A stretch of DNA of 64,000 bases from Halorubrum sp. 48-1-W (lineage in GTDB: Archaea; Halobacteriota; Halobacteria; Halobacteriales; Haloferacaceae): positions 1 through 64,000 of the forward strand of contig NZ_QMIM01000008.1 in NCBI RefSeq assembly GCF_003287355.1, given 5' to 3'. Numbering within the stretch: the stretch's first letter is position 1; the number at the start of each line of letters is the position of its first letter. Positions 8,346 through 16,527 of the stretch are shown here, piece after piece. The notes below the pieces were generated by a model. It was not told where the DNA came from, did not search any database, and saw only the letters and a list, made by a program, of their open reading frames with translations. Made by a program: the position numbers and the translations under genes.

Positions 8346-8370
8346 CCCGGTCGCGGGCTAGGGTCGGCCG

Positions 8371-9621
8371 ATGGAACTCGAGTTCCTCGGTGGGGCCCGG
8401 GAGGTCGGCCGGAGCGCGGTCCTCGTCGACGGCTCGCTCCTCCTCGACTACGGTGTCCTGACCGCCGACCCGCCGCAGTACCCGATCCGCGACCCGGAAC
8501 CCGACGCGGTCGTGGTCTCGCACGGCCACCTCGACCACGTCGGCGCGGTGCCGGCACTGTTGAAAGGGTCGCGTCGCCCCGCGGTCCACTGGACGCCGCC
8601 GACGGCGGACCTCGCGCGGGTCCTCGCGCGCGACACGTTGAAGCTCCACGGGCACAGCCCACTCTGTCCCTTCTCGGCGGAGCACGTCGCGCGCCTCGGC
8701 GAGGTGGCGGTCCCGCACGGCTACGGGGAGCCCTTCCCCGTCGCCGGCGGGATCGGGAGTGGCGGCTACGAGGTGACGCTCCGCACTGCGGGGCATATCC
8801 CCGGCTCCGCGCACGTGCTCGTCGACGACGGCGACACGCGACTGTTGTACACCGGCGACTTCCACACCGACGACCAGCGGCTGGTGGCGGGGACGACGGC
8901 ACGGCCCGACGCCGACGTCGTGGTCTGTGAGTCGACCTACGCGGACGTGACCCACGAGGACCGCGCAGTGGTCGAGGAGCGCTGGGCCGAGCGCGTGCGG
9001 ACGACCCTCTGGGAGGGCGGCACCGTCGTCGCGCCCGCGTTCGCGATCGGGCGGACCCAGGAGCTTCTGCTCGTCGCTCACGCAGGCGACCTCACCCCCT
9101 ACGTCGACGGGATGGGCAGGGAGGTCACCCGCCTGCTCCAGCGGCATCCCGCGTTCCTGCGCGACGCCGAGGCGCTCCGGCGCGCGGCGGGGGCCGCGCG
9201 CTTCGTGACCGGCCGGGACGGCCAGCGCGAGCGGATCGCAGCCGAGAACGCGCTGATCGTCACCACCTCGGGGATGCTCGCCGGCGGGCCGGTCCACTCG
9301 TACCTCCCCGAGATCCGGGCGAACCCGACGAACGCGGTGACGCTCACGGGCTACCAGGTCGAGGGGACGCCCGGGCGGGAGCTTCAAGAACACGGCCGGA
9401 TGGAGATGGACGGCCGGGTCCGACCCGTCGCCGCGCGGGTCGATTCCTTCGATTTCTCCGCGCACGCGGACCGCGGCGGGCTGGAGTCGTTCCTCGACGC
9501 CTACCGCGACTCGCGGGTGCTGGTGACCCATGGCGACCGCTGTGTGGCGTTCGCCGAGGACCTGCGGGAGGACGGGTTCGACGCGAGCGCGCCGGCGTTG
9601 GGGGCGCGGGTCGAGGTGTAG
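8371..9621 (+). CDS. Beta-CASP metallo-beta-lactamase-fold nuclease
   Basis: A 416-residue RNA-processing nuclease of the CPSF73/RNase J type. The dinuclear zinc motif HGHLDH is at 51-56. A histidine follows in TAGHIPGSAH, an aspartate in YTGDFHTDD, and the beta-CASP motifs in TTSGMLAGGP and FSAHADRGG. It lacks the N-terminal KH domains of archaeal aCPSF1, so it belongs to the shorter archaeal aCPSF2/RNase J-like group. The usual role is mRNA 3'-end maturation or 5'-3' decay in the cytoplasm; exact specificity is not determined by sequence. Confidence 0.85.
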   Translation: MELEFLGGAREVGRSAVLVDGSLLLDYGVLTADPPQYPIRDPEPDAVVVSHGHLDHVGAVPALLKGSRRPAVHWTPPTADLARVLARDTLKLHGHSPLCPFSAEHVARLGEVAVPHGYGEPFPVAGGIGSGGYEVTLRTAGHIPGSAHVLVDDGDTRLLYTGDFHTDDQRLVAGTTARPDADVVVCESTYADVTHEDRAVVEERWAERVRTTLWEGGTVVAPAFAIGRTQELLLVAHAGDLTPYVDGMGREVTRLLQRHPAFLRDAEALRRAAGAARFVTGRDGQRERIAAENALIVTTSGMLAGGPVHSYLPEIRANPTNAVTLTGYQVEGTPGRELQEHGRMEMDGRVRPVAARVDSFDFSAHADRGGLESFLDAYRDSRVLVTHGDRCVAFAEDLREDGFDASAPALGARVEV

Positions 9622-9666
9622 ATGGCACGCTCGATGGCGGAGGACGCGTACGATACGATCTCGCCG

Positions 9667-10398
9667 TTAGTCCGGGGAGAAGTTTGGGGCGTGTTTCTCG
9701 ATCCCGTACTCCGGAATCCGAACGGTCTCAATCTTCCCCGAGACGTTACCTCCTTTCCGTACCTGTCCGTCTGAGACCTCAACGGTGGTATTGTAGGTCC
9801 CCTGATTCGTTTCCACTTCGACGTCGAGCGGGAAGTACCGCTCCGGACCGTCGATCCTGGCGTTCCCGTTTCCGCTCCCGTTACCGACGAACTCGATATC
9901 GATCTGATCGTCGGGCGAGAGACACGTCACGTTGTGGGTTCGATCCAGCGAGACGCTCACCCCACCACCGTTTCCGTTCGCCTCGAACAGGAGTTCGACG
10001 TCTGCCCCGGTGGAACAGGTCAGGGTGACGAACACCGAACTCGCGTTCACCTTCCCGAGTTCGTCAGGTGTGTTCGTCGACTCGATCGACGCGTCGGTGT
10101 TCCCGGAGTTCACGATCGACACGTCGACGTCGAACTCGTCGAGATCGTTGCCGAACTGGTTTCGATACTCGACGACTGCCGTGGATTCCCCGCTGGCAGT
10201 CTCGTTGGCGGTCGGTTCGTAGCCGAGGTACGCGTTCCCATCGTCGGTCACGTTGGCGGTGAGGCCGCGGTCGGCCTCCATCGCGGAGAAGCCCGCGGTC
10301 CCGAACACCAGCCCGACGGCCGCCGTGAACGCGAGCAGGATGCTCAGGGTACGGAGCGTGCTCACCTGGGCCGACGGCGTTCGGGTGCTGGTGCTCAT
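9667..10398 (-). CDS. Exported SipW/TasA-like protein
   Basis: A 243-residue exported protein. A hydrophobic N-terminal segment (about residues 15-38) ends in GTAGFSAMEADRGL, close to the GTGAF-type junction of SipW-class signal peptides on TasA/camelysin-like proteins. The mature part is acidic, beta-rich by pattern, contains several N-x-S/T sites and two cysteines (VTLTCSTG, NVTCLSP) that could form a disulfide. It is six bases downstream of a membrane-anchored winged-helix gene and surely co-transcribed with it. It lacks the GVNPN signature of the genes at 11444 and 12206. A surface fibre or matrix protein is the best inference. Confidence 0.65.
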   Translation of the reverse strand: MSTSTRTPSAQVSTLRTLSILLAFTAAVGLVFGTAGFSAMEADRGLTANVTDDGNAYLGYEPTANETASGESTAVVEYRNQFGNDLDEFDVDVSIVNSGNTDASIESTNTPDELGKVNASSVFVTLTCSTGADVELLFEANGNGGGVSVSLDRTHNVTCLSPDDQIDIEFVGNGSGNGNARIDGPERYFPLDVEVETNQGTYNTTVEVSDGQVRKGGNVSGKIETVRIPEYGIEKHAPNFSPD

Positions 10399-10404
10399 TC
10401 TGAT

Positions 10405-10992
10405 TCACTCGATCTTGCGGAGTTCGGGCGGCTTCTCGGTGTCCCCGAGGCGGGCGCGTCGGCCGACGACGTGGTGGACGACGGAGGACACGCCGAAGGC
10501 GGTGGCGGTGAAGACCCCGACGTCGAGCGATTCGAAGCTCGCGAACCCCGGAACGCCGGTCGCGACCGCGAGCAGGAGCGCGAGGGCGACGCCCGCGAGC
10601 CCGACGTAGTAGAGGCTCCACGGGATCTCCCTGCCCTCGAGGGCCTCGATGTAGATGTCGAGGTTCCGGAGGGCGTGCGTGGCCTCGACGACGTTCTCCT
10701 CCTCGTCGAGGTCCACGACGTCCTTCTCCTCGAGTTTCGGGAGGTGGGTGCGCTGGAGCGTGCTGTACACGTTCCGCCGGTCCTCGTACTCGACCGCTTC
10801 GGGTTCGACGTCGAGTTCCCAGGCGGTGACGTGCGTGGAGAGCTCGGACACCTCGATCGGTTCCTCCGCGCGCTTGAGCGCGTGGATGACGAACCGCCGC
10901 CGCCGGTTCGACAGCACCTCGAAGATCTCGTCTTCGGACAGCTCTCTTCCGTTCGAATTCGACCCGTTGACCACAGCGAGATCGGATGACAT
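10405..10992 (-). CDS. DUF7344-type winged-helix protein with membrane anchor
   Basis: A 195-residue protein. Residues about 15-100 form a haloarchaeal winged-helix domain (LSEDEIFEVLSNRRRRFVI, then NVYSTLQRTHLPKLEEKDVV and a wing). Two transmembrane helices follow, from SLYYVGLAGVALALLL and GVFTATAFGVSSVVHHVVG. The layout suggests a membrane-tethered transcription regulator that senses the envelope. It is first in a two-gene operon with the secreted protein at 9667 and divergent from the secreted pair starting at 11444, so it is a good candidate regulator of both units. A 19-base near-palindrome lies 68 bases upstream of its start. Confidence 0.75.
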   Translation of the reverse strand: MSSDLAVVNGSNSNGRELSEDEIFEVLSNRRRRFVIHALKRAEEPIEVSELSTHVTAWELDVEPEAVEYEDRRNVYSTLQRTHLPKLEEKDVVDLDEEENVVEATHALRNLDIYIEALEGREIPWSLYYVGLAGVALALLLAVATGVPGFASFESLDVGVFTATAFGVSSVVHHVVGRRARLGDTEKPPELRKIE

Positions 10993-11060
10993 TGATGTGA
11001 ACCCCTCGTTCCCCGGTCGAAGACCCCCGACCCCCCAACCGGCGACTCTCGGTCGTAGGG

Positions 11061-11114
11061 TATGTCTGAGTCCGACATAAAGCAGTTGGATAGTTTATCT
11101 GTTATTATATCCAA
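11061..11114. promoter_or_regulatory. Candidate operator: near-palindrome plus inverted repeat
   Basis: Bases 11061-11079 form a 19-base near-palindrome with TATGTC and GACATA as perfect outer arms and only two mismatched positions. Just beyond it TTGGATA (11086-11092) and TATCCAA (11108-11114) form a second inverted repeat around an AT-rich TATA-like core. Both lie in the divergent gap between the winged-helix gene and the secreted-protein operon. Regulator identity is unproven. Confidence 0.45.
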
Positions 11115-11443
11115 TCTTTCAACAGATGGGGTCGCTCGCCGTCCGCGAGGGGATCGCCTGAACTGGGGTAATGGCTCCATACGGTTCGATCGGTGGTGGC
11201 CGACCGCGAGTAAACGACTGCCTGAAAAGCGACATGGAGAGCCTATACGGCCAACAGGGTTCGATCGATGGAGACGCGAGAGGTGCTCGGTCGCGACGAG
11301 CCAGCCCCGAGGTGCTAACGAGGTAGCCTCGCGAACGTGTCGAGGATCTCATAACGAAGTACCATCCCCCGTATGGGTTATCCGAGCGCTCCCGGCCCGG
11401 ACGTCCGGGTTGCGGGGGTGCGTGAACACAGGTGAGATACGAC
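11115..11443. other. Long leader/gap, no gene seen
   Basis: About 330 bases separate the operator-like region from the secreted-protein start at 11444. Open frames here are short with no haloarchaeal codon pattern. The region may be a 5' leader or contain a promoter near 11370-11390 (GTATGGGTTATCC), but no strong TATA box is seen close to the start. Confidence 0.4.
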
Positions 11444-12184
11444 ATGGAACGTCGCAAATTCGTGATCGGTCTGGGTGCATTGGCAAGTGGAAGCGCGGCC
11501 GCGATGGGTACCGGGGCGTTTACCGCCGCGGAACTCAGCGGTCGGGAAGCGAACATCGAGGTCGTGGATGACACTGACGGGCTGATCGGTCTCGAAGCAG
11601 GTGATAGCGAACTCGTCTCGGACAACGGCGGCGACAACGGCAACGAGCTCGTCATCGATTTCAACCCCGACGACCCGGACGGAATGGGTGTCAATCCGAA
11701 CTCGAAGTACCAAGTCGGCGGACTCGGAGGGATCGATAATCTCGACGAAGTCCCCGGCAACCCGACGCTGGAGACCACCGTCGAGGACGTCGCGATCGAC
11801 ACGGACAGTGACATTGAGGACAACTGCGCGTTCGAACTTGTCAACCAGTCCGGATCGGACCAAGCGATCGAAGTGGAGTATGAGGCCAACTCGGACTTCC
11901 CGCAGGATGCTGAAGTGTACATGGTCTCTAAGTACGCGGAGGGGAGCGGTGACTCGGAGCAGACGAGCTCGCTCATCGCGTCGGCGACGCCCGATGCCCG
12001 GGAAGCGAGCATCATCTACTCCGACGACACCGACTACTCGACGGATGTCGATTCGGGGAAGGACGTCAAGGTCAGCCTCCTCGTCGTCGTCGGCGACGCG
12101 GCGACGGGTGCCGATCTGGGCGGCAGTATCACTGTCCGCGCGGGGAGTCACGACGATTTCTCCACCGCTGATCAGGAGTCGTAA
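11444..12184 (+). CDS. Secreted DUF1102-like protein with SipW-type signal
   Basis: A 246-residue exported protein. The N-terminus has MERRKF, a hydrophobic run and the junction MGTGAFTAAEL (residues 21-31), typical of SipW-class signals. The mature part has the DUF1102-like signature: a LVIDF strand, an acidic DDPDG turn, then GVNPNSKYQ near residues 69-90. The remainder is acidic and beta-rich. A GGTGA Shine-Dalgarno eight bases before 11444 fixes the start; an upstream GTG falls inside that site. It is followed 21 bases later by a paralogue. Related TasA/camelysin proteins form extracellular fibres; that role is inferred here. Confidence 0.75.
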   Translation: MERRKFVIGLGALASGSAAAMGTGAFTAAELSGREANIEVVDDTDGLIGLEAGDSELVSDNGGDNGNELVIDFNPDDPDGMGVNPNSKYQVGGLGGIDNLDEVPGNPTLETTVEDVAIDTDSDIEDNCAFELVNQSGSDQAIEVEYEANSDFPQDAEVYMVSKYAEGSGDSEQTSSLIASATPDAREASIIYSDDTDYSTDVDSGKDVKVSLLVVVGDAATGADLGGSITVRAGSHDDFSTADQES

Positions 12185-12205
12185 CGCCACCACAGGGATT
12201 CAACC

Positions 12206-12856
12206 ATGAATCGACGCGACGTGGTAGTCGGGCTGGGAGCGCTGGTCGGTACGGGAGCGTTCGCTTCCGGAACCGGTGCGTTCGGCGCCGCAGAGGTCTC
12301 CCGGCAGGCGGAGATCGAGGTCGTCGACGACAGCGACGGGCTCGTCGGTCTGGTCGCGAACGAAGCGGTCGCGGGTGTTCGGATGGACGAGGGCGGCGAA
12401 CTGACGATCTCGATCGGTGACGACGATCCCGGCGTGAACGTCAACTCGGTCTATCAGTTCGGGGCCTTCGTCAGTGACGACGACGTAGAAGATATCACGG
12501 GAGACACGTTCTCCGTGGTCACGGACGACGATCCTGCCGATATGAGCGACGGTCAAGAGTCTCTCGAATCCGCGCTCGCCGTCGTGAACCAGTCCACAGA
12601 AGACCTCTCGATCACGATCGACTTCGAACTGAACGAGGACATCGACGGCGGTACCGAGTACGCCTTCGAGCTCCAATCTTCCCAAGACGGAAATAGTACA
12701 CGCGAGGGGCACGCGACGAGCCCGATAACCGGTCAACTCTCCGCGGAACTGGCTATCGGTGAGTCGATCGGAGTGTCGTTCATCGTCAACGCGCTGGAAG
12801 GCGCGACGGCAGACGAGATCTCGGGGAGCCTGAGTCTCTCCGCTACCGCCGTCTAA
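12206..12856 (+). CDS. Secreted DUF1102-like paralogue with SipW-type signal
   Basis: A 216-residue paralogue of the preceding protein. It has MNRRDV, a hydrophobic segment and the same junction SGTGAFGAAEV, then EIEVVDDSDGLVGL, parallel to the EVVDDTDGLIGL of its neighbour. The shared signature ELTISIGDDDPGVNVNSVYQ follows. The C-terminus ends in alternating beta-like residues (SGSLSLSATAV). It sits 21 bases downstream of the first copy, so the pair is an operon and probably a tandem duplication that diverged strongly. No cysteines are seen in the mature part. A T-rich stretch just after the stop (about 12865-12875) could terminate transcription. Confidence 0.75.
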   Translation: MNRRDVVVGLGALVGTGAFASGTGAFGAAEVSRQAEIEVVDDSDGLVGLVANEAVAGVRMDEGGELTISIGDDDPGVNVNSVYQFGAFVSDDDVEDITGDTFSVVTDDDPADMSDGQESLESALAVVNQSTEDLSITIDFELNEDIDGGTEYAFELQSSQDGNSTREGHATSPITGQLSAELAIGESIGVSFIVNALEGATADEISGSLSLSATAV

Positions 12857-13136
12857 CAGCCGCGTTTTATTTTAATCGAACTCGTCTTCAAAATTCACTC
12901 ATTCTTAGAGGCGTCGGTAGCCGTCAGAATCCCGCCTTCGAGACGAGTTGATGACTCCTCGACGAACACGATCACGGTACTGACGATCGTGCCGGCTTGT
13001 CGCCATGACTACCACACCGACGACGCGAGATCTACGGCTCTCAAGATGGCACTTGTTACGAATCATCGCGAGCATTCCTCGTTGCTCCATCGAGGACCGA
13101 TTACTTTGGTGCCCGTAGCCCGTTTCCTTTCCCACA

Positions 13137-13724
13137 ATGTCGGCCCGTGGATCGGCGACGCTGTTAGTTCTCGTCGTCCTCGTAGCGACCGCGCTCGTCG
13201 TCTCCACCGGCGCGGTCGTCCTCGACGGACCCACCGACCCCCTCACCGACGAGGTCGCCCTCCAGCCCGGCGACAACCCGTACACCTACCTCGACGAGGA
13301 CGGCGAACTCGCGATCGACGTCACCGAGGACAACCCGAACCTCTCCGCCGGCGGGGTGAACCCGAACGCCCTCACGGCCGAGAACGACCTCTTCTACGTC
13401 GTCTACGACGGCAACGAGACCGCCGAGGCGTGGATCGAACACGACTCACAGGCCGTGACCTTCGTCGTCGACGGCGAGCCGATCGAGAGCGACGAGGAGC
13501 CGTTGCTCTTGACCCCCGAAGACGAGCGGGTCGCGGTGGGCGTGGAGGTCGACACCCGCGTCGTCGACGTCGTCCCCGGCGACCGCCTCATGGACGACAT
13601 CACGGTACACGCCCGTCCCGCCGAGCCGGAGGCCATACCCCAGGACGAGGGCGGGAGTGATGGAGATGGCGAGGACGACGATGGCGAAGACGGCGACGAT
13701 GACGGCGATTCCGATCCGAAGTGA
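13137..13724 (+). CDS. DUF1102-like exported protein with acidic tail
   Basis: A 195-residue protein. One N-terminal hydrophobic helix (residues 7-28) serves as a signal peptide or membrane anchor. The DUF1102-like core has ELAIDVTEDNPN followed by GVNPNALTAENDLFYVVYDG at about 57-90, resembling the signature in the genes at 11444 and 12206. The last 35 residues are almost all Asp, Glu and Gly, a low-complexity tail. It lacks the GTGAF junction, so processing may differ from its relatives. It starts 280 bases after the tandem pair. A weak TATA-like stretch near 13099-13106 suggests its own near-leaderless promoter. Confidence 0.7.
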   Translation: MSARGSATLLVLVVLVATALVVSTGAVVLDGPTDPLTDEVALQPGDNPYTYLDEDGELAIDVTEDNPNLSAGGVNPNALTAENDLFYVVYDGNETAEAWIEHDSQAVTFVVDGEPIESDEEPLLLTPEDERVAVGVEVDTRVVDVVPGDRLMDDITVHARPAEPEAIPQDEGGSDGDGEDDDGEDGDDDGDSDPK

Positions 13725-13943
13725 TCGGGTCCCGGGTACCGGACGGGTCCCACGTATCGGTCGGGTCCGGTGTCGTAGTCGGACCCCGTACACGGAGCGG
13801 GTTCCGTACGCCGGGGCGGACGGACCCCAGCCTCGGCTGACGGTCATCGATCAAAAGACGTCCACTGGAGGAAACGCGGGCCGCGATCTGGGGGAAATGC
13901 GGTGGGGGGAACGCGGGTCGTGGTCCGGTGGTCCGCGTGGCGA

Positions 13944-14201
13944 CTACTCTCCGCCGTCGGTGTACGCCCGGTCGGCGAGGACGCGCTCGGCGGTCTCGTT
14001 CGCCTCGGCGGGGCTGGGACAGTCCCCGCCTGCGACCTCCGCGGAGAGGTCGCAGGCGAGCGCGTACACGGCCGAGCCGTCGGCGCGATCGGCGACGCGC
14101 TCGAACGTCGGGCGGTAGCCCGCGGCGGCGCGCTGGCCGATCTCGTCGAGCGAGGCGTCGATGGCGTATTCGAGTTGACGGACCGCTTCCTCGGGTCTCA
14201 T
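13944..14201 (-). CDS. Small helical protein, function unknown
   Basis: An 85-residue protein with two amphipathic helical stretches (EEAVRQLEYAIDASLDEIGQ and SPAEANETAERVLADRAY) and two cysteines. No family is recognised. The codon pattern is haloarchaeal and the protein is acidic. The start at 14201 is the conventional ATG (MRPEEAV). The much longer open frame continuing upstream is antisense to the inositol-phosphatase gene and is rejected. Confidence 0.6.
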   Translation of the reverse strand: MRPEEAVRQLEYAIDASLDEIGQRAAAGYRPTFERVADRADGSAVYALACDLSAEVAGGDCPSPAEANETAERVLADRAYTDGGE

Positions 14202-14280
14202 ACCCACTACTCCCCGCCCGACGCACTTAAAGGTACTTAGATTCGGAACTGAGTTAATACTGTCGCGGGTCCCCCCTCGC

Positions 14281-14375
14281 CGTCGGGGTCGTGTCCAGCC
14301 GTCGGCGCGTCCGGTCGTCGGGGTCGTGTCCAGCCGTCGGCGCGTCCGGTCGTCGGGGTCGCGTCCAGCCGTCGG
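14281..14375. repeat. Tandem repeat, 35-bp period, 2.7 copies
   Basis: Two exact 35-base units (14281-14315, 14316-14350) and a 25-base partial third with one change. They sit directly upstream of the TATA box of the inositol-phosphatase-family gene. Copy number could vary between strains and alter spacing to upstream sites. It is not CRISPR: there are no spacers. Confidence 0.85.
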
Positions 14376-14382
14376 ATCGACG

Positions 14383-14388
14383 TATATA
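14383..14388 (+). promoter_or_regulatory. TATA box for the inositol monophosphatase gene
   Basis: TATATA is centred about 29 bases upstream of the ATG at 14415, predicting a transcript with almost no leader. Confidence 0.6.
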
Positions 14389-14414
14389 GACGTTCGGGAG
14401 CCGGACCCGCGGGC

Positions 14415-15230
14415 ATGACCGACGTAGCCGAGCGCACAGCCCTCGCCGAGCGGGCCGCGCGGGCGGGGGCCCGCGTCGCCAACGACGCCTTCCGGACCGA
14501 CGTCGCCGTGGAGGCGAAAGGCGAGGACGACGTGGTGACCGAGGCCGACCGGGCCGCCCAGCGGACCGCCATCGAGACGATCCGCGAGTCGTTCCCGGAC
14601 GACGCCGTCGTCGCCGAGGAGGAGGACGCCCGCAAGCGCGTGCCCGACGAGGGGGCTGTGTGGGTGATCGACCCGATCGACGGCACCCACAACTTCGTCC
14701 GCGGGATCCGCGTCTGGGGGACCGCGGTGGCGGCCGTCGTCGACGGCGAACCGGTCACAGCGGCGACCGTCTGTCCCGCGCTCGACGACGTCTACACCGC
14801 CGACGCCGACGGGGCGTACCGCAACGGCGAACCGCTCCGCGTCAGCGACGTAGCGGAGCCCCGACGGGCGACGGTCGACCCGACGCTGTGGTGGGGCCAC
14901 GACGCCCGCGACGAGTACGCCGACGCCTGCGAGGCGATCGTGACCCGTTTCAACGACATGCGCCGGTTCGGCACAGCCCAGGTCGTCCTCTCCACGGTCG
15001 CGGCGGGCGGGCTGGAGGGCACGGTCTCGAACCTCCGGGCGAACCCCTGGGACTCCGTCGCGGGCGTCTTCATGGTCCGACAGGCCGGCGGCCGGGTAAC
15101 GGACCTCGCGGGGAACCGCTGGCGACACGACTCGGTCGGGCTCGTCGCCTCCAACGGCCACCTCCACGACGAGGTGCTGGCCGCGGCGCGTGCGATCGGC
15201 AGGGACGCCGCCGTCGACGGGGGCGGGTGA
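14415..15230 (+). CDS. Inositol monophosphatase / FBPase-family phosphatase
   Basis: A 271-residue Mg-dependent phosphatase. The metal-binding motif DPIDGTHNF is at 86-94, an acidic cluster VAEEEDA lies near 66-72, and the C-terminal WDSVAG motif supplies the third metal ligand (Asp near 213). Archaeal members hydrolyse inositol-1-phosphate and often fructose-1,6-bisphosphate, so a role in gluconeogenesis or inositol metabolism is possible. It is convergent with hmgA, whose stop lies only 10 bases away. Confidence 0.88.
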   Translation: MTDVAERTALAERAARAGARVANDAFRTDVAVEAKGEDDVVTEADRAAQRTAIETIRESFPDDAVVAEEEDARKRVPDEGAVWVIDPIDGTHNFVRGIRVWGTAVAAVVDGEPVTAATVCPALDDVYTADADGAYRNGEPLRVSDVAEPRRATVDPTLWWGHDARDEYADACEAIVTRFNDMRRFGTAQVVLSTVAAGGLEGTVSNLRANPWDSVAGVFMVRQAGGRVTDLAGNRWRHDSVGLVASNGHLHDEVLAAARAIGRDAAVDGGG

Positions 15231-15240
15231 CGCAAACCGC

Positions 15241-16461
15241 CTACCGTCCCAGGTCGGCGTGTGCGGACGCCAGGTGTCTCGACCCGAGCGCGGCGAGGAG
15301 CGAGAGCTCGCCCGCGAGCGCGCCGACCGCGATCGCCTCGGCGAGCGCGTCCGCGTTGCTTCCCGCGGGGTCGCCGCCCCCGCGGACGCCGAGCACGTCG
15401 AGGCCGGCCGCCTGCGTCGGGAGCTTCGTCCCGCCGCCGACCGTGCCGATCTCGAGGCTGGCGATCGACACCGAGACGTAGAGGTCGCCGTCGGCGGTCG
15501 CCTCGGCGGTGGTGATCGCGTTCGACCCCTCGACGACCTGCGCCGCGTCCTGGCCCGTCGCGAGGAACATCGCGGCCACCGCGTTGGCGACGTGGGCGTT
15601 GAAGCCGAGCGAGCCGGCCTTCGCGGAACCGACGTGGTTCTTTCGCGTGTTGATCTCGGCTATCGCCTCCGGCGTCGTGTGGAGCCGCTCCTCGACGACC
15701 TCGCGGGGGATCTCGACGTCCGCGGTCACCGACCGCCCCCGCCCCTCGACCGCGTTGACGGCGGCGGGCTTCTTGTCCGAACAGAGGTTCCCCGAGAGCG
15801 CGACGAGTTCGGCGTCGGTCTCCGCCTCGATCACGTCGCAGGCCTCGCCCGTCGCGATGGTGACCATGTTCATCCCCATCGCGTCCTTCGTGTCGAAGCG
15901 GAACCGGAGGTAGACGTTGTTGCCGACGACGTAGGGGGTGACCTCGAGGAGTTCGCCGTGGCTCGTCGTCGACTCGGCGGCCTCCCGTAGGGCCGGCTCG
16001 TTGTCGCGGACCCACTCGACGAGCGCCGCCGCCTCGGCCACGTCGGCCACGCGGAAGACGGGCGCACGGGTCATCCCGCTCTTGGTGACGCGGGCGGTCG
16101 CGCCGCCCGCCGTGTCGATCACCGAACAGCCGCGGTTGACCGAGGCGACGAGCGCACCCTCCGTCGTCGCCATCGGGAGGTACCGGTCGCCGTCGAACGC
16201 GCCGCCGTCGACGGCCACCGGCCCCGCGACGCCGAGCGGGACCTGGACCCCGCCGATCATGTTGTCGATGTTGGGGTCGGCGTCAGCGGCGTCGAAGGCG
16301 TACTCGCCGACGGCGTCGAGGTCTGCTCCGGATCGGTCCGCGACCAGCCGGCGGCGGACGGTCACTGCCGTCCCGGCGTCGACGTGGCCGTCCAGCTCGT
16401 GGAGCCGCACGTCGCCGTCGCGGACGCGCTCGAGGAGGTCCTCGACTGTGGGGTCGGTCAT
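15241..16461 (-). CDS. hmgA: 3-Hydroxy-3-methylglutaryl-CoA reductase
   Basis: A 406-residue class I HMG-CoA reductase without a membrane anchor. It makes mevalonate for archaeal isoprenoid lipids. Conserved blocks include QVPLGVAGP, TTEGALVASVNRGC, DAMGMNM (NADPH site), SDKKPAAVNA with the catalytic Lys, FLATGQDAAQ with the catalytic Asp, and the C-terminal SAHADLGR with the catalytic His. Oddly, the catalytic Glu of the usual ENxIG motif is Asp here (NIDNMIGG). A TATA-like element near 16488 is about 27 bases upstream, so the transcript is probably leaderless. Confidence 0.95.
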   Translation of the reverse strand: MTDPTVEDLLERVRDGDVRLHELDGHVDAGTAVTVRRRLVADRSGADLDAVGEYAFDAADADPNIDNMIGGVQVPLGVAGPVAVDGGAFDGDRYLPMATTEGALVASVNRGCSVIDTAGGATARVTKSGMTRAPVFRVADVAEAAALVEWVRDNEPALREAAESTTSHGELLEVTPYVVGNNVYLRFRFDTKDAMGMNMVTIATGEACDVIEAETDAELVALSGNLCSDKKPAAVNAVEGRGRSVTADVEIPREVVEERLHTTPEAIAEINTRKNHVGSAKAGSLGFNAHVANAVAAMFLATGQDAAQVVEGSNAITTAEATADGDLYVSVSIASLEIGTVGGGTKLPTQAAGLDVLGVRGGGDPAGSNADALAEAIAVGALAGELSLLAALGSRHLASAHADLGR

Positions 16462-16527
16462 GCCCGCGTCTCCTCGCGGCGGGCGCTAATGCGTGTCGGT
16501 TCCGGGGCTCGTAGGGTGTGGCTCGAC

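Noticed and set aside
14281-14375. Short repeats resembling a CRISPR array
   Set aside because: Units are directly adjacent with no spacers and no cas genes are present.
13944-15167. Long leftward open frame across the inositol-phosphatase gene
   Set aside because: It is antisense to a clearly conserved gene; only the last 85 codons give a plausible small protein.
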